Shown: positions 46,299 through 55,278 of the stretch, one piece after another
Layout of the letters: each line of letters opens with the position of its first letter
Numbering within the stretch: the stretch's first letter is position 1
Assembly: GCA_022819905.1 (NCBI GenBank)
Contig: JAJEGJ010000095.1
Coordinates: forward strand, 1-64,000
Source: Alphaproteobacteria bacterium
Lineage (GTDB): Bacteria > Pseudomonadota > Alphaproteobacteria > TMED109
DNA length: 64,000 bases
Direction of reading: 5' to 3'
Made by a program: the position numbers and the translations under genes
Notes under the pieces: model-generated
Databases searched by the model: none
What the model was told of the DNA's origin: nothing
Seen by the model: only the letters and a program-made list of their open reading frames with translations

Positions 46299-48269
46299 GT
46301 GTTCGAACGTATCCTGATCGCCAACCGCGGCGAAATTGCGGCGCGGATCGCGCGTACTTGCCGTCGCCTGGGAATTGCCACGGTAGGCGTGACCTCGTGG
46401 GCGGATCGGGAAGCGCTGCACGCCCGCTCCGTCGACGCGGTCGTGCCGCTGGGGCCGTCGGCCTCGCACCTGAGCTATCTCGATTCCGACCGCCTCCTAG
46501 TGGTCGCCCGGCGGGCAGGGGTCGATGCCGTCCATCCCGGATACGGCTTCCTGTCCGAGAACGCGGAATTTGCGGAGGCCTGCGTGGCGGCGGGCTTTCG
46601 CTGGATCGGACCCGCGCCCGACGCCATTCGCTTGATGGGAGACAAGGATGCCGCGCGTAGCCGCATGGAGCGCGCCGGGGTGCCGGTGCTGCCCGGATTT
46701 CCGGTAGAGGAGGCCACGGATGTTGCCGAGCGGTGTCGTGCGCTCGGCTACCCGGTGCTGGTCAAGGCCGTGGCGGGCGGCGGTGGCCGGGGACTGCGGC
46801 GCGTCGATACCGAAGCCGAGCTGGGCGAGGCGCTCAACTCGGCTGCGCGCGAGGCGGAAGCCGCCTTCGGGGATGGCCGCCTCCTGGTCGAGAAGCTGGT
46901 GACGGGGGCCCGTCATGTCGAAGTGCAAGTCCTCGCCGACAGCCACGGCCGCACGGTCCACCTGTTCGAGCGCGACTGCTCCCTGCAGCGGCGACACCAG
47001 AAAGTGATCGAGGAGGCGCCGGCCCCCGGTCTCGGTCCCGCGGTGCGCGCCGGGCTCACCGGGGCAGCCTGCGAAGCTGCCTCCGCAATCGGCTACGAGA
47101 ATGCCGGAACGGTCGAGTTCCTCCTGGCAGACGACGATCGGTTCTACTTCATCGAAATGAACACGCGCCTCCAGGTAGAACATCCGGTCACGGAATGCGT
47201 GACAGGGCTGGACCTTGTGGAATGGCAGATCCGAATTGCCGCAGGCGAGCCTCTCGATTTCGAGCAGGACGCGATCCCGTTGCGTGGCCACGCGATCGAG
47301 GCGCGGGTTTGCGCCGAAGATCCCGCGCATGATTTTCGACCGCAGCCGGGCCCGGTCCGGGAAGTCCGCTGGCCCTCCGGGGAGGGAATTCGGATCGACG
47401 CCGGTATTGCGTCGGGGGACCGAGTGCCGCCGCACTATGATTCGCTGATCGCGAAGGTGATTGCCTTCGGCGAGGATCGGGAAGAGGCCCGCGCCCGGCT
47501 CGTGGCGGCACTGCGACAAACCCGATGTGCTGGGCCGGCCACAAACCTGAGCCTGCTGAGCGAATGCCTCGAGGATCCCGCGTTCTGTGCCGGTCAGGTC
47601 GATACCGGTTTTATTCCCGACCGCCTCGACGCTCTGTCCCGCCGGCCCGAGCCACCGGAGGATGAGATCTTCGCGCTGGCGGCCGTGGCGGTGGTGGCCC
47701 GGACGCCGGCGCCTGCTTCCGGGGACCCGTGGAAGGCTGTCGATGCCTGGCGCGGTGGCGGCCCGGACCAGCAAACCCTGCGTCTGTCATGCGACGCGCG
47801 CAGTGTGGAGGTGTGCGTGGAGCCGGCTGGCGCCGGTGCATGGACGATGCGGATCGACGGCCGCCGGTGTGCCGTGTCAGGGAGCATCGATGAACGGGGA
47901 GAGCTGGATGTCCGCATTGGCGGGATCGCCGTTCGCGCCTCGGCGATCGTGGACGATCTGCGTGTCTGGCTCTTTCTGGACGCGGGCGACCGTGTCGTTG
48001 AGCGATCGGACCGAATGTCCGGGAAAACTGTCGGTTCAGGCGAGGCCGCCGATTTCGCGTCACCGATGCCGGGGCGCGTGACCGACGTACAGGTCGAGCC
48101 AGGGTCCCTGGTGGCTGCCGGAGCCACGCTGCTGATTGTCGAGGCCATGAAGATCGAGCACCGAATCGAGGCGCCGAGCGCCGGGCGGGTCACCGCACTG
48201 CTGTGCGAACAGGGGGCGTGGATCAACGAAGGCGAGCCACTGGTCGAGTTTGCGCCGGAATCCGGCTGA
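46299..48269 (+). CDS. liuD: Methylcrotonyl-CoA carboxylase biotin-containing (alpha) subunit
   Basis: This 656-residue subunit combines biotin carboxylase and biotin carrier functions. The N-terminus (RILIANRGEIAARIARTCRR), VHPGYGFLSENAEFAEAC, the ATP-grasp Gly-rich loop (VKAVAGGGGRGLRRV), RDCSLQRRHQKVIEEAPAP and MNTRLQVEHPVTE are all present. The biotinyl domain ends with VEAMKIEH at about residue 618, where Lys is biotinylated. It starts at a GTG five bases after the hydratase stop and ends the leucine operon. No HMG-CoA lyase gene follows. Confidence 0.95.
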   Translation: MFERILIANRGEIAARIARTCRRLGIATVGVTSWADREALHARSVDAVVPLGPSASHLSYLDSDRLLVVARRAGVDAVHPGYGFLSENAEFAEACVAAGFRWIGPAPDAIRLMGDKDAARSRMERAGVPVLPGFPVEEATDVAERCRALGYPVLVKAVAGGGGRGLRRVDTEAELGEALNSAAREAEAAFGDGRLLVEKLVTGARHVEVQVLADSHGRTVHLFERDCSLQRRHQKVIEEAPAPGLGPAVRAGLTGAACEAASAIGYENAGTVEFLLADDDRFYFIEMNTRLQVEHPVTECVTGLDLVEWQIRIAAGEPLDFEQDAIPLRGHAIEARVCAEDPAHDFRPQPGPVREVRWPSGEGIRIDAGIASGDRVPPHYDSLIAKVIAFGEDREEARARLVAALRQTRCAGPATNLSLLSECLEDPAFCAGQVDTGFIPDRLDALSRRPEPPEDEIFALAAVAVVARTPAPASGDPWKAVDAWRGGGPDQQTLRLSCDARSVEVCVEPAGAGAWTMRIDGRRCAVSGSIDERGELDVRIGGIAVRASAIVDDLRVWLFLDAGDRVVERSDRMSGKTVGSGEAADFASPMPGRVTDVQVEPGSLVAAGATLLIVEAMKIEHRIEAPSAGRVTALLCEQGAWINEGEPLVEFAPESG

Positions 48270-48346
48270 CGGCGCGACGATCGGTGCTCGTCGAAAGCGG
48301 CTTCGCCCCGCGCGCGCGGTCACCGAAGTCGGGCCGGTCGCCGAGA

Positions 48347-49546
48347 TCAGTCCTGCTGGTTGCCGGCTAAGGCACCCTGTCGCATCAGGCCGCGATAGAT
48401 TTCGTCGTCGCCGATCACGCCTACCATCTGGCCCTGCTCCATCAGCAGCACCGGTCGGCCAGTGCAGTGCCGGAGTTCGATGGCCGTGCGCATTGGCAGG
48501 TCAGGCGCCGCCGCGCAGATGGTTCTGCCGGTAAGCGTCTCCGTGTCCAGGTCCGGCGAATAGTGCCGGATCGTCGCCGGGGCCGGTTCGATGCTGGCCT
48601 CGTCGGGTGCGCCCTCGGCGTTCAGTCTCAATCGATTGAGGCCCGACCAATCGAGCCGCAGCATGTTGCCATCGCGCCGTACGTTCGCCACCGGTGTCAT
48701 GAGCGACCGGCAACGCAGCACGTTGAGCGCGTCCATATGGGCAATGAACTCGGCAACATAGGCGTTGGCCGGATTGAGAACGATCTCTTCGGGCTCGCCG
48801 TACTGGACGATCCGGCCTGCTTCCATGATCGCGATGTGCCGCCCCAGCTTGAGCGCTTCGTTGAGATCATGACTGACGAACAGGATCGTCTTGCCGAGTC
48901 GGCTCTGCAGATCCAGCAGTTCGTCCTGCAGATGCTCCCGGATCAGCGGATCCAATGCCGAGAACGGTTCATCCATCAGGAGGATGTCGGAGTCGGTGGC
49001 AAGCGCACGGGCAAGTCCGACCCGCTGCTGCATGCCGCCGGACAGCTCGTGCACGTACCTGTCGCCCCAGCGGTCGAGATCCACCAGCTCGAGGTGTTTC
49101 CGGACGATGGCGTCGCGTTCCGCCCGGCCAGCGCCGCGCAGCTCAAGGCCGAAGCTGACGTTCTCATGGACGGTGCGCCACGGCAGCAGGGCGAACTGCT
49201 GGAACACCATGGCGATGCGCTCCGTTCGCATGCGCCGCAGCGTGGCGGCATCGCAGCCCGCCATGTCGAGCGGGGCATCCCCGTCGCGGACCAGGACTTC
49301 GCCGCGGGTGACGCTGCAGAGGCCGTTCACGGCGCGCAGCAGGGTCGACTTGCCGGAGCCCGACAGACCCATCAGCACGCAAATCTCGCCGCTCTGCACC
49401 GCGAGCGATGCACCGGCGACACCGATGACCGAGCCGGTGGCGTCCTGGATGCCTTGCCGGTCGGCGCCGCCATCGAGCATCTGCAGGGCAGCCGGCACGT
49501 CACCACCAAACAGGATGTCGACTGCCTTCAGCTCGATCGCGTGAAT
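48347..49546 (-). CDS. choV: Choline/glycine betaine ABC transporter ATP-binding protein (ProV/ChoV-like), probable rare start codon
   Basis: This ATPase of about 399 residues has the ProV type N-terminal extension (AALQMLDGG), Walker A MGLSGSGKSTLLRAVN, FQQFALLPWRTVHENVSFGL, signature ELSGGMQQRVGLARAL, Walker B ILLMDEPFSALDPL, and CBS-like sequence after the core. Homology to ProV begins well before the first standard start (GTG at 49498). The residues HAIELKAVDILFGGD upstream fit the family, but the frame there is closed by the permease stop at 49550-49552 and has no ATG, GTG or TTG. The best initiation codon is ATT at 49546, or CTG slightly downstream. It is the last gene of the leftward choXWV unit. 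Confidence 0.88.
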   Translation of the reverse strand: MHAIELKAVDILFGGDVPAALQMLDGGADRQGIQDATGSVIGVAGASLAVQSGEICVLMGLSGSGKSTLLRAVNGLCSVTRGEVLVRDGDAPLDMAGCDAATLRRMRTERIAMVFQQFALLPWRTVHENVSFGLELRGAGRAERDAIVRKHLELVDLDRWGDRYVHELSGGMQQRVGLARALATDSDILLMDEPFSALDPLIREHLQDELLDLQSRLGKTILFVSHDLNEALKLGRHIAIMEAGRIVQYGEPEEIVLNPANAYVAEFIAHMDALNVLRCRSLMTPVANVRRDGNMLRLDWSGLNRLRLNAEGAPDEASIEPAPATIRHYSPDLDTETLTGRTICAAAPDLPMRTAIELRHCTGRPVLLMEQGQMVGVIGDDEIYRGLMRQGALAGNQQD

Positions 49547-49549
49547 GGG

Positions 49550-50398
49550 TCAGCCCCGCTGCTTGGTGCCGCCACGCGGCTTGCACAGGCGATCGAGCAA
49601 GAAGGCGACAATGACGATGGCGAGCCCGGCCTCGAAGCCCTTGGCGATGTTCACGGTGTTGAGTGCGCGCAACACCGGCACGCCGAGGCCCGGCGCGCCG
49701 ACCATCGCCGCGATGACCACCATCGACAGGCTGAGCATGATGCACTGGGTGACACCAGCCATGATGGTCGGCAGGGCGTGTGGCAGCTCCACCTTCCAGA
49801 GGAGCTGGCGGCGCGTCGCCCCGAACGCCTCGCCGGCCTCGATGAGCGGCCGCGGCACGCCTGAGACCCCCAGATGCGTGAGCCGGATTGGGGCGGGGAT
49901 GGCAAAGATCACCGTGGAGATCAGACCCGGCACCACGCCCAACCCGAACATGATCATGGTCGGAATCAGGTAGACGAAAGTCGGGATCGTCTGCATCAGG
50001 TCGAGGACGGGACGGATGGCGTTGTAGAGCCAGGGCCGGTGCGCAGCCGCGATACCGACCGGCACGCCGATGACGACGCAGATCACAGTGGAGAACAGGA
50101 TGAGCGTGAAGGTCTGGACCGTGGTTTCCCAATAGCCGAGATTGATCACCAGGAGCAGCAACAGCACGACGGCGGCGACCAGTTTCCAGGACCGGTGCAG
50201 CCAGAACGCGAGACCGGCAAGCGCCAGCACCAGGGCGAGCGAGGGGACGGCCAGCAGCAGGCCGGCCACGCCCTCAATCAGGAACTTCAGGAACTCAGAG
50301 ACATAGTCGAAGAACCAGGCCCCGTGGTCGAGCAGCAAGTCCGCAAAGGACTTGATCCACTTGCCGAGGGGAATCTTCTGGTCCGTCAACCAGTTCAA
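49550..50398 (-). CDS. choW: Choline/glycine betaine ABC transporter permease (ProW/ChoW-like)
   Basis: This 282-residue permease has an N-terminal helix pair (FLKFLIEGVAGLLLAVPSLA) and the transmembrane core with ETTVQTFTLILFSTVICVVI and GIAAAHRPWLYNAIRPVLD. The coupling-helix region EAGEAFGATRRQLLWKVELP and the C-terminal LNTVNIAKGFEAGLAIVIVA match ProW. A TTG start at 50398 is used. It follows the binding protein by 55 bases and lies upstream of the ATPase in the same frame, separated only by its stop codon. Confidence 0.92.
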   Translation of the reverse strand: MNWLTDQKIPLGKWIKSFADLLLDHGAWFFDYVSEFLKFLIEGVAGLLLAVPSLALVLALAGLAFWLHRSWKLVAAVVLLLLLVINLGYWETTVQTFTLILFSTVICVVIGVPVGIAAAHRPWLYNAIRPVLDLMQTIPTFVYLIPTMIMFGLGVVPGLISTVIFAIPAPIRLTHLGVSGVPRPLIEAGEAFGATRRQLLWKVELPHALPTIMAGVTQCIMLSLSMVVIAAMVGAPGLGVPVLRALNTVNIAKGFEAGLAIVIVAFLLDRLCKPRGGTKQRG

Positions 50399-50453
50399 TA
50401 CCTAGTCCCGGGCTGTCCGCCCCGTCGTGCAGTCAGACGGGGCGGAACTCGTT

Positions 50454-51401
50454 CTAGAGCCCGAGGCTAGCGTTCACGGCAGCCAAGCCGTCGTCGCCGC
50501 CCAGGGTCGTCACTCCGTCAAGCCAACCCTCCAGAATGGACGGGTTCGCCTGGAGCCATGCCGTTGCGGCCTGCTGCGGTTCCTGCTCGTCCTCGAGGAT
50601 GGCGGTCATGATCTCGTTTTCCATCGCCAGCGTGAACGTCAGGTTGGTCAGCAGCTTCCCGACGTTCGGGCACTCTTCAACGTAACCCTGCCGGGTGTTG
50701 GTGTAGACCTCCGCACCGCCGAAGTTCGGGCCGAAAATGTCATCGCCCCCAGCGAGATAAGTCATCTCGTACTTCGCATTCATCGGGTGCAGCTCCCACC
50801 CCAGGAACACAATCCACTGGTCCCTGCGGTTCGCCCGGTCCACCTGAGCGAGCATGCCTTGCTCGCTCGATTCCACCAGCTCGAATCCCTGCAGGCCGAA
50901 CGTGTTCTCGTCGATCATGGCCTGGATCAGCCGGTTGCCGTCGTTGCCCGGCTCGATGCCGTAGATCTTGCCTTCGAGTTCTGCACTGTACTGGGAGATG
51001 TCGCCGAAGCTGGTGATGCCGCCGTCGGCCGCCAGCTTGTTGACGGCGAGGGTGTATTTTGCCCCGGTCAGGTTCTGTGCGACCGTCTCGACCGACCCCT
51101 CGTCCCGGTAAGGCGCGATGTCGGCTTCCATGGTCGGCATCCAGTTGCCGAGGAAGACGTCGATATCGCCGTTCTTGAGACTGGTGTACGTCACCGGCAC
51201 GGAGAGGACGGACGCAGTCGGCTCGTAGCCGAGTGCATTGAGGACCACGGAAGTTGCTGCGGTCGTTGAGGTGATGTCAGTCCATCCCACATCAGAGAAG
51301 CGAACCGTCTGGCACGAATCGGGATCGGCCGCCCAGACGGAGGGCGAGAACAGCAGAGCTGCAACCACCCCGAGCACTGCCATGCGCACGCGTTCTGTCA
51401 T
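50454..51401 (-). CDS. choX: Choline/betaine ABC transporter substrate-binding protein (ProX/ChoX-like)
   Basis: This protein of about 315 residues has a signal peptide (VRMAVLGVVAALLFSPSVWA) and the OpuAC/ProX fold. Aromatic residues that build the quaternary-ammonium cage are present in FSDVGWTDI, VFLGNWMPTM, GAKYTLAVNK and VFLGWELHPMN. This is the set of Trp/Tyr positions used by ChoX-type choline binders. SLKNGDIDVFLGNW and EPGNDGNRLIQ are also typical. The ATG at 51401 is eight bases from AGGAGG; the ATG at 51407 is two bases away and less likely. It diverges from choline dehydrogenase, whose substrate it should deliver. Confidence 0.92.
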   Translation of the reverse strand: MTERVRMAVLGVVAALLFSPSVWAADPDSCQTVRFSDVGWTDITSTTAATSVVLNALGYEPTASVLSVPVTYTSLKNGDIDVFLGNWMPTMEADIAPYRDEGSVETVAQNLTGAKYTLAVNKLAADGGITSFGDISQYSAELEGKIYGIEPGNDGNRLIQAMIDENTFGLQGFELVESSEQGMLAQVDRANRRDQWIVFLGWELHPMNAKYEMTYLAGGDDIFGPNFGGAEVYTNTRQGYVEECPNVGKLLTNLTFTLAMENEIMTAILEDEQEPQQAATAWLQANPSILEGWLDGVTTLGGDDGLAAVNASLGL

Positions 51402-51513
51402 CGCCATATCCTCCTGGTTGGGTGTCCGTTACACGCCATTGCGGGCAATGACGCTCGTTAGGGCTACCATGACGGCCATAGGGCCGCAAGAGCAGGGGCG
51501 GCTGCGCATCCAG

Positions 51514-53172
51514 ATGAACACGCGACAGATGTTCGATTATGTCGTCGTCGGCGCCGGCTCGGCAGGCTGCGTTCTGGCCAATCGCCTGACCGAGGACGGC
51601 ACCGCGCGGGTGTTGCTGATCGAGGCCGGCGGCAGCGACCGCAGCATCTTCGTGCAGATGCCGACGGCACTCGCCATCGCCATGACCCACCCGCGCTACG
51701 GATGGCACTATCAGACCGAGCCCGAGCCGTATTTGGGCGATCGGCGGCTGCACTGTCCACGCGGCAAGGTGCTCGGCGGCTCTTCGTCGGTCAACGGGAT
51801 GGCCTATGTCCGCGGCAACGCCCTGGACTACGAGGGCTGGGCTGCGGGCGGCGCGACGGGCTGGTCTTATGCTGAAGTACTGCCGTACTTCCGGCGGGCG
51901 GAGAGCTTCAGCGGCGGTGGCGACGATTACCGGGGTGACTCGGGTCCGCTCCATACCTCGCGCGGCGGCATGCGCAATCCGCTCTACCGTGTCTTCATCG
52001 AGGCGGGTGAACAGGCCGGTTATGCCCGCACTGCCGATATGAACGGCTACCGGCAGGAAGGTCTCGGTCCGATGGACATGACGGTCCATCGGGGGCGGCG
52101 CTGGAGCACCGCCAACGCGTACCTGAAGCCGGCTCGAAATCAGGAAAATTTGGCCGTCGCAACCCGGGCGTTGGCGACCCGGCTTCTCATGGATGGCCGG
52201 CGGGTCCGCGGCGTCGAATACCGGCAGCGCGGCGTCACCCGAACGGCGCAGGCGGCGCGCGAGGTCATTCTGAGCGGTGGACCGATCAACGCCCCGCAGT
52301 TGCTGATGCTGTCGGGAATTGGCCCGGCCGAGCAACTTCGCGAATTCGGCATCGAGGTGATCCACGACCTGCCGGGAGTCGGGAAAAACCTCCAGGATCA
52401 CCTGGAACTCTATATCCGGCAGGCGTGCACGCAGCCAGTGACGCTCTACACCGCTACCGGTCTGCTGCGCAAGGCGCTGATCGGGATCCGATGGGTGGCG
52501 TGCCAGTCCGGCCTTGGCGCCACCAACCATTTCGAGTCCGGCGGCTTCATCCGCTCACGCCCGGGCGTTCGCTGGCCGGACATCCAGTACCATTTCCTGC
52601 CGCTGGCGGCTTCCTACGACATGAAGGAGCAGGTCCGCTGCCACGGTTTCCAGGCCCACGCCGGCCCGATGCGCTCGAACTCCCGCGGATCCGTCCGCCT
52701 CGCTTCAGCCGACCCGACCGAACCGCCTCGAATCCGGTTCAACTACATGAGCCACGCCGATGACTGGGCCGATATGCGGGCCTGCGTGCGGCTCACCCGG
52801 GAGATCTTCGCCCAGCCCGCCTTCGATCCCTACCGCGGCGAAGAACTCGCGCCCGGCGCCTCGGTCCGGAGCGACGCAGAAATCGATGCGTTCGTTCGCG
52901 AGACGGTCCAGAGCGCCTATCACCCCTGCGGCACCTGCAAGATGGGCACGGACGCGATGGCGGTGGTTGACCCGCAGGCCCGGGTGCATGGGATTGACGG
53001 ATTGCGCGTCGTCGACAGCTCGATCATGCCGGCCATCACGACGGGAAATCTCAACGCGCCGACGATCATGATTGCCGAGAAGGCCGCCGACGCGATCCGG
53101 GGCCAACCGCCGCTGGCAGCCTCGGAGTCCCCGTTTCACACCGCCCCCGACTGGGAGACGACACAGCGCTGA
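51514..53172 (+). CDS. betA: Choline dehydrogenase BetA-like (GMC oxidoreductase)
   Basis: This 552-residue flavoprotein of the glucose-methanol-choline family shows FDYVVVGAGSAGCVLANRL, WHYQTEPEPYLGDRRLHCPR, GKVLGGSSSVNGMAYVRGNA, LSGGPINAPQLLMLSGIGP, FMSHADDW-like segments and the catalytic His in SAYHPCGTCKMGTDAM. Asn in NLNAPTIMIAEKAADAI is also conserved. BetA oxidises choline to betaine aldehyde at the inner membrane. It is divergent from the ChoXWV importer. No betaine aldehyde dehydrogenase gene follows it here. An in-frame ATG at 51529 is an alternative start. Confidence 0.92.
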   Translation: MNTRQMFDYVVVGAGSAGCVLANRLTEDGTARVLLIEAGGSDRSIFVQMPTALAIAMTHPRYGWHYQTEPEPYLGDRRLHCPRGKVLGGSSSVNGMAYVRGNALDYEGWAAGGATGWSYAEVLPYFRRAESFSGGGDDYRGDSGPLHTSRGGMRNPLYRVFIEAGEQAGYARTADMNGYRQEGLGPMDMTVHRGRRWSTANAYLKPARNQENLAVATRALATRLLMDGRRVRGVEYRQRGVTRTAQAAREVILSGGPINAPQLLMLSGIGPAEQLREFGIEVIHDLPGVGKNLQDHLELYIRQACTQPVTLYTATGLLRKALIGIRWVACQSGLGATNHFESGGFIRSRPGVRWPDIQYHFLPLAASYDMKEQVRCHGFQAHAGPMRSNSRGSVRLASADPTEPPRIRFNYMSHADDWADMRACVRLTREIFAQPAFDPYRGEELAPGASVRSDAEIDAFVRETVQSAYHPCGTCKMGTDAMAVVDPQARVHGIDGLRVVDSSIMPAITTGNLNAPTIMIAEKAADAIRGQPPLAASESPFHTAPDWETTQR

Positions 53173-53709
53173 CCAATAGGCACCAGCCCGGAAGACGGGG
53201 AGGCGTAGTTCCTCGGGCAGCGACGGGGTAGAGGATTCAGAAAGGTTTGCTGGATCCGGTGAGGCGGCGGCTGCAGGGATTCCAGACCTGGGTCAGGAGG
53301 GAACAAAGAAACATGGCGTCGCGGTGCGGCCGCGAAACTGGGCAAGGCGCGCTGCAATGTGGCTTCTCACCGGCGATCATGCCGAAGGATCGATTCTGGA
53401 AGGCCGGTGCCGGTCGACTACCCCTAGATTCAACGGCCGAGGGGCCGGGGGTGTCTAGCTCACTACATGGGATGTGCAGAAACCACTTCCTTAGGAAGTT
53501 CGCGGTGAAGTTGTGGTCCGCACGCCGCTTCGGTATTGCCGGGCCGCGCCCGCAAGAGGTTACAACCTGTCCGGCGGTTGAGGACCGCGACCAGACCCCT
53601 TCAGGTCCCGACTGCCGCCCAATGAGTTCGGCTCAGCCCGCGCTCACATTCTCGGGCCAGTCATGCCGTAGCTTGGGCCCTGTCCTTTTCGAGTGTAAGC
53701 GGTGCGCGG
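53173..53709. other. Gene-free region with one small dyad
   Basis: About 540 bases after betA carry no recognisable gene. A dyad ACTTCC-TTA-GGAAGT lies at 53485-53499 and could be a protein-binding site; it is followed by no T-run. Short open frames are compositional. Confidence 0.4.
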
Positions 53710-53955
53710 CTAAAGCAAGTCGAGCAGGCGCAGCAGTTCCTGCACGCCAACACCGTGGTGGCGGGCGACGCTCTTCAGGATGCTCGACAGTGTCCTCGCG
53801 CGGATCGGATCATGCAGCGGGATCACCTCGTGGTGCTCGCCGCCTTCCTGTGTCGTGACACGCACGTGTGAGCCACGCTGACGCACTCTTTCGTAACCCA
53901 GTCGGCGAAACGCCGACACGAGCGCGGCGCCATTGACGTCGCGCGGGAGCCTCAA
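53710..53955 (-). CDS. hicA: HicA-family toxin (mRNA interferase)
   Basis: This 81-residue protein has the HicA double-stranded-RNA-binding-like fold: LVSAFRRLGYERVRQRGSHV with the catalytic His in GSHVRV, then EVIPLHDPIRARTLSSILK. HicA toxins cleave mRNA. It starts at TTG overlapping the antitoxin stop (TTGA). Antitoxin-first order is the less common HicBA arrangement. No frameshift or missing residue is seen. Confidence 0.85.
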   Translation of the reverse strand: MRLPRDVNGAALVSAFRRLGYERVRQRGSHVRVTTQEGGEHHEVIPLHDPIRARTLSSILKSVARHHGVGVQELLRLLDLL

Positions 53956-54170
53956 GCCACCATGACCTCGTCGCGCACGTAGTGAAGCCGGATCAGGCGC
54001 GGGCGCTCCATGTCGTCGTCGAAGTAGCAGTCCACCGCTTCCCTGATGTTGCGGCGGAGCTCGTCGAGTGTCCCGCCCTCCGTATGGATGCCGAAGCCGA
54101 GGGCGCTCGCGGAGTATCCGCCGTCGAGCTCGTCGTCGCTGACCTCGAAGATGATTTCCGTCCCGGACAT
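53952..54170 (-). CDS. hicB: HicB-family antitoxin, short form
   Basis: This 72-residue protein has the partial RNase H-like HicB fold: IIFEVSDDELDGGYSASALGF, IHTEGGTLDELRRNIREAV and DCYFDDDMERPRLIRLHYV. There is no C-terminal DNA-binding domain, so repression of the operon would need another factor. It precedes hicA and overlaps it by four bases. Confidence 0.82.
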   Translation of the reverse strand: MSGTEIIFEVSDDELDGGYSASALGFGIHTEGGTLDELRRNIREAVDCYFDDDMERPRLIRLHYVRDEVMVA

Positions 54171-54735
54171 TGCCCGCTCCGCTGTGCCTAGCCCGCGCGA
54201 CCTGGATTCCGAGGGGACGGGCGCTAGGTCGAACCTACTCCATGCCATGCTGTGCGTCGAACCGATTCCAGGCTGGTGGCGCCTGGGCCGCTCCCGGTTT
54301 CCGGCCGCCCCGACGGCCCGCCGCCGCCAGACACTTCCGCAGGGCGTGAAGCAGACGTCATGCCCGGCGGATGGAGCGCGCGGATCGCGCGCGCGGTCAC
54401 TGGTCTTGGAACTGAAGAAGCGCCCGCGCCCGATGACCCTCATGAAGCGCAGGATCTTCCAACGCGGGAACTTCGGGATATCGTTCCTGTGGTCGGAACG
54501 GAAAGGGCGCAGAGGAACCCGGCTTCTGGACGGGTCCTCGCGTACCGGGGTCACGGGGCCGAGCCCGCGAGTCTCCAGCCGGCAATGGCGTTGGCACAAG
54601 CGTACTGCGCGTCGGCTTTCGCCGTCCTGACGGCGTCGCCCGTGGTCTCTCGTACCGCGTCCACTTGGGCCCGTTGGCGGTCCGCCTGAGCGTTGCCCGC
54701 AGCGGCGCGGCCAGGCAGGCCGGCGGTTACGGCGA
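54171..54735. other. Gene-free region between hicB and soxG
   Basis: About 565 GC-rich bases. A plus-strand open frame (54252-54689) and frames on the other strand run through it, but none has a ribosome binding site, signal or domain I recognise. The hicB promoter must lie in the left part; I could not identify its boxes. Confidence 0.4.
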
Positions 54736-55278
54736 TCAAAGGTATTCGATTGCGGCGTCGCGAAGCCAAAGGGATACGTAATCGGCGAAACTGCGCGCCA
54801 CGGTAATTTCGTACAGAACGTCCACGCCCGGTCGATGCAGCAGGACCGGTGCCTTCGCCAGCAGACTCCGGGCGCAGCAGCCAGCTGGGAAGTGATCCGG
54901 ATCGAGGTCCAGCGTCATGCCCTTGGCGAGTACCTCGACGGCCTTTGGGCCCGAGAGTGACAGGGTGATGTAGGCGTCGCCGACGACCACCACCGCGGCA
55001 TGGAGATCGGACAGGGTGCTCTCGAGTGACATGGCGAGCTCGATCTCCGCCGCCGCCGCAACTTCGATGAGCCATTCGTCGGGACCCAGCCACAGGATGA
55101 CGCCACCGTCGCCAGCTGCAGCGGTGTTGGCCTTCGAAGGCGGCCCAACCCCGATGACCCCGGCCACGCCCTCGTTGAAAGCGGAGTCTCCGGCGTCCCC
55201 CCGCAGGTTGATCCGCCCGCGGGGTGCGCAAGGGGTCAGCGAAACCGCCGGGCCATCGTTGGCGGCGGTCTCAGCCAT
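54736..55278 (-). CDS. soxG: Sarcosine oxidase gamma subunit
   Basis: This 180-residue small subunit of heterotetrameric sarcosine oxidase has the marks AVSLTPCAPRGRINLRGD, LWLGPDEWLIEVAA, TLDLDPDHFPAGCCARSLLA and VARSFADYVSLWLRDAAIEY. It resembles a truncated GcvT fold. It overlaps soxA by eight bases and is the last gene of the leftward soxBDAG operon. Confidence 0.92.
   Translation of the reverse strand: MAETAANDGPAVSLTPCAPRGRINLRGDAGDSAFNEGVAGVIGVGPPSKANTAAAGDGGVILWLGPDEWLIEVAAAAEIELAMSLESTLSDLHAAVVVVGDAYITLSLSGPKAVEVLAKGMTLDLDPDHFPAGCCARSLLAKAPVLLHRPGVDVLYEITVARSFADYVSLWLRDAAIEYL

Noticed and set aside
54252-54689. 146-codon plus-strand ORF between hicB and soxG
   Set aside because: No ribosome binding site, motif or signal; the overlapping open frames suggest a GC effect.
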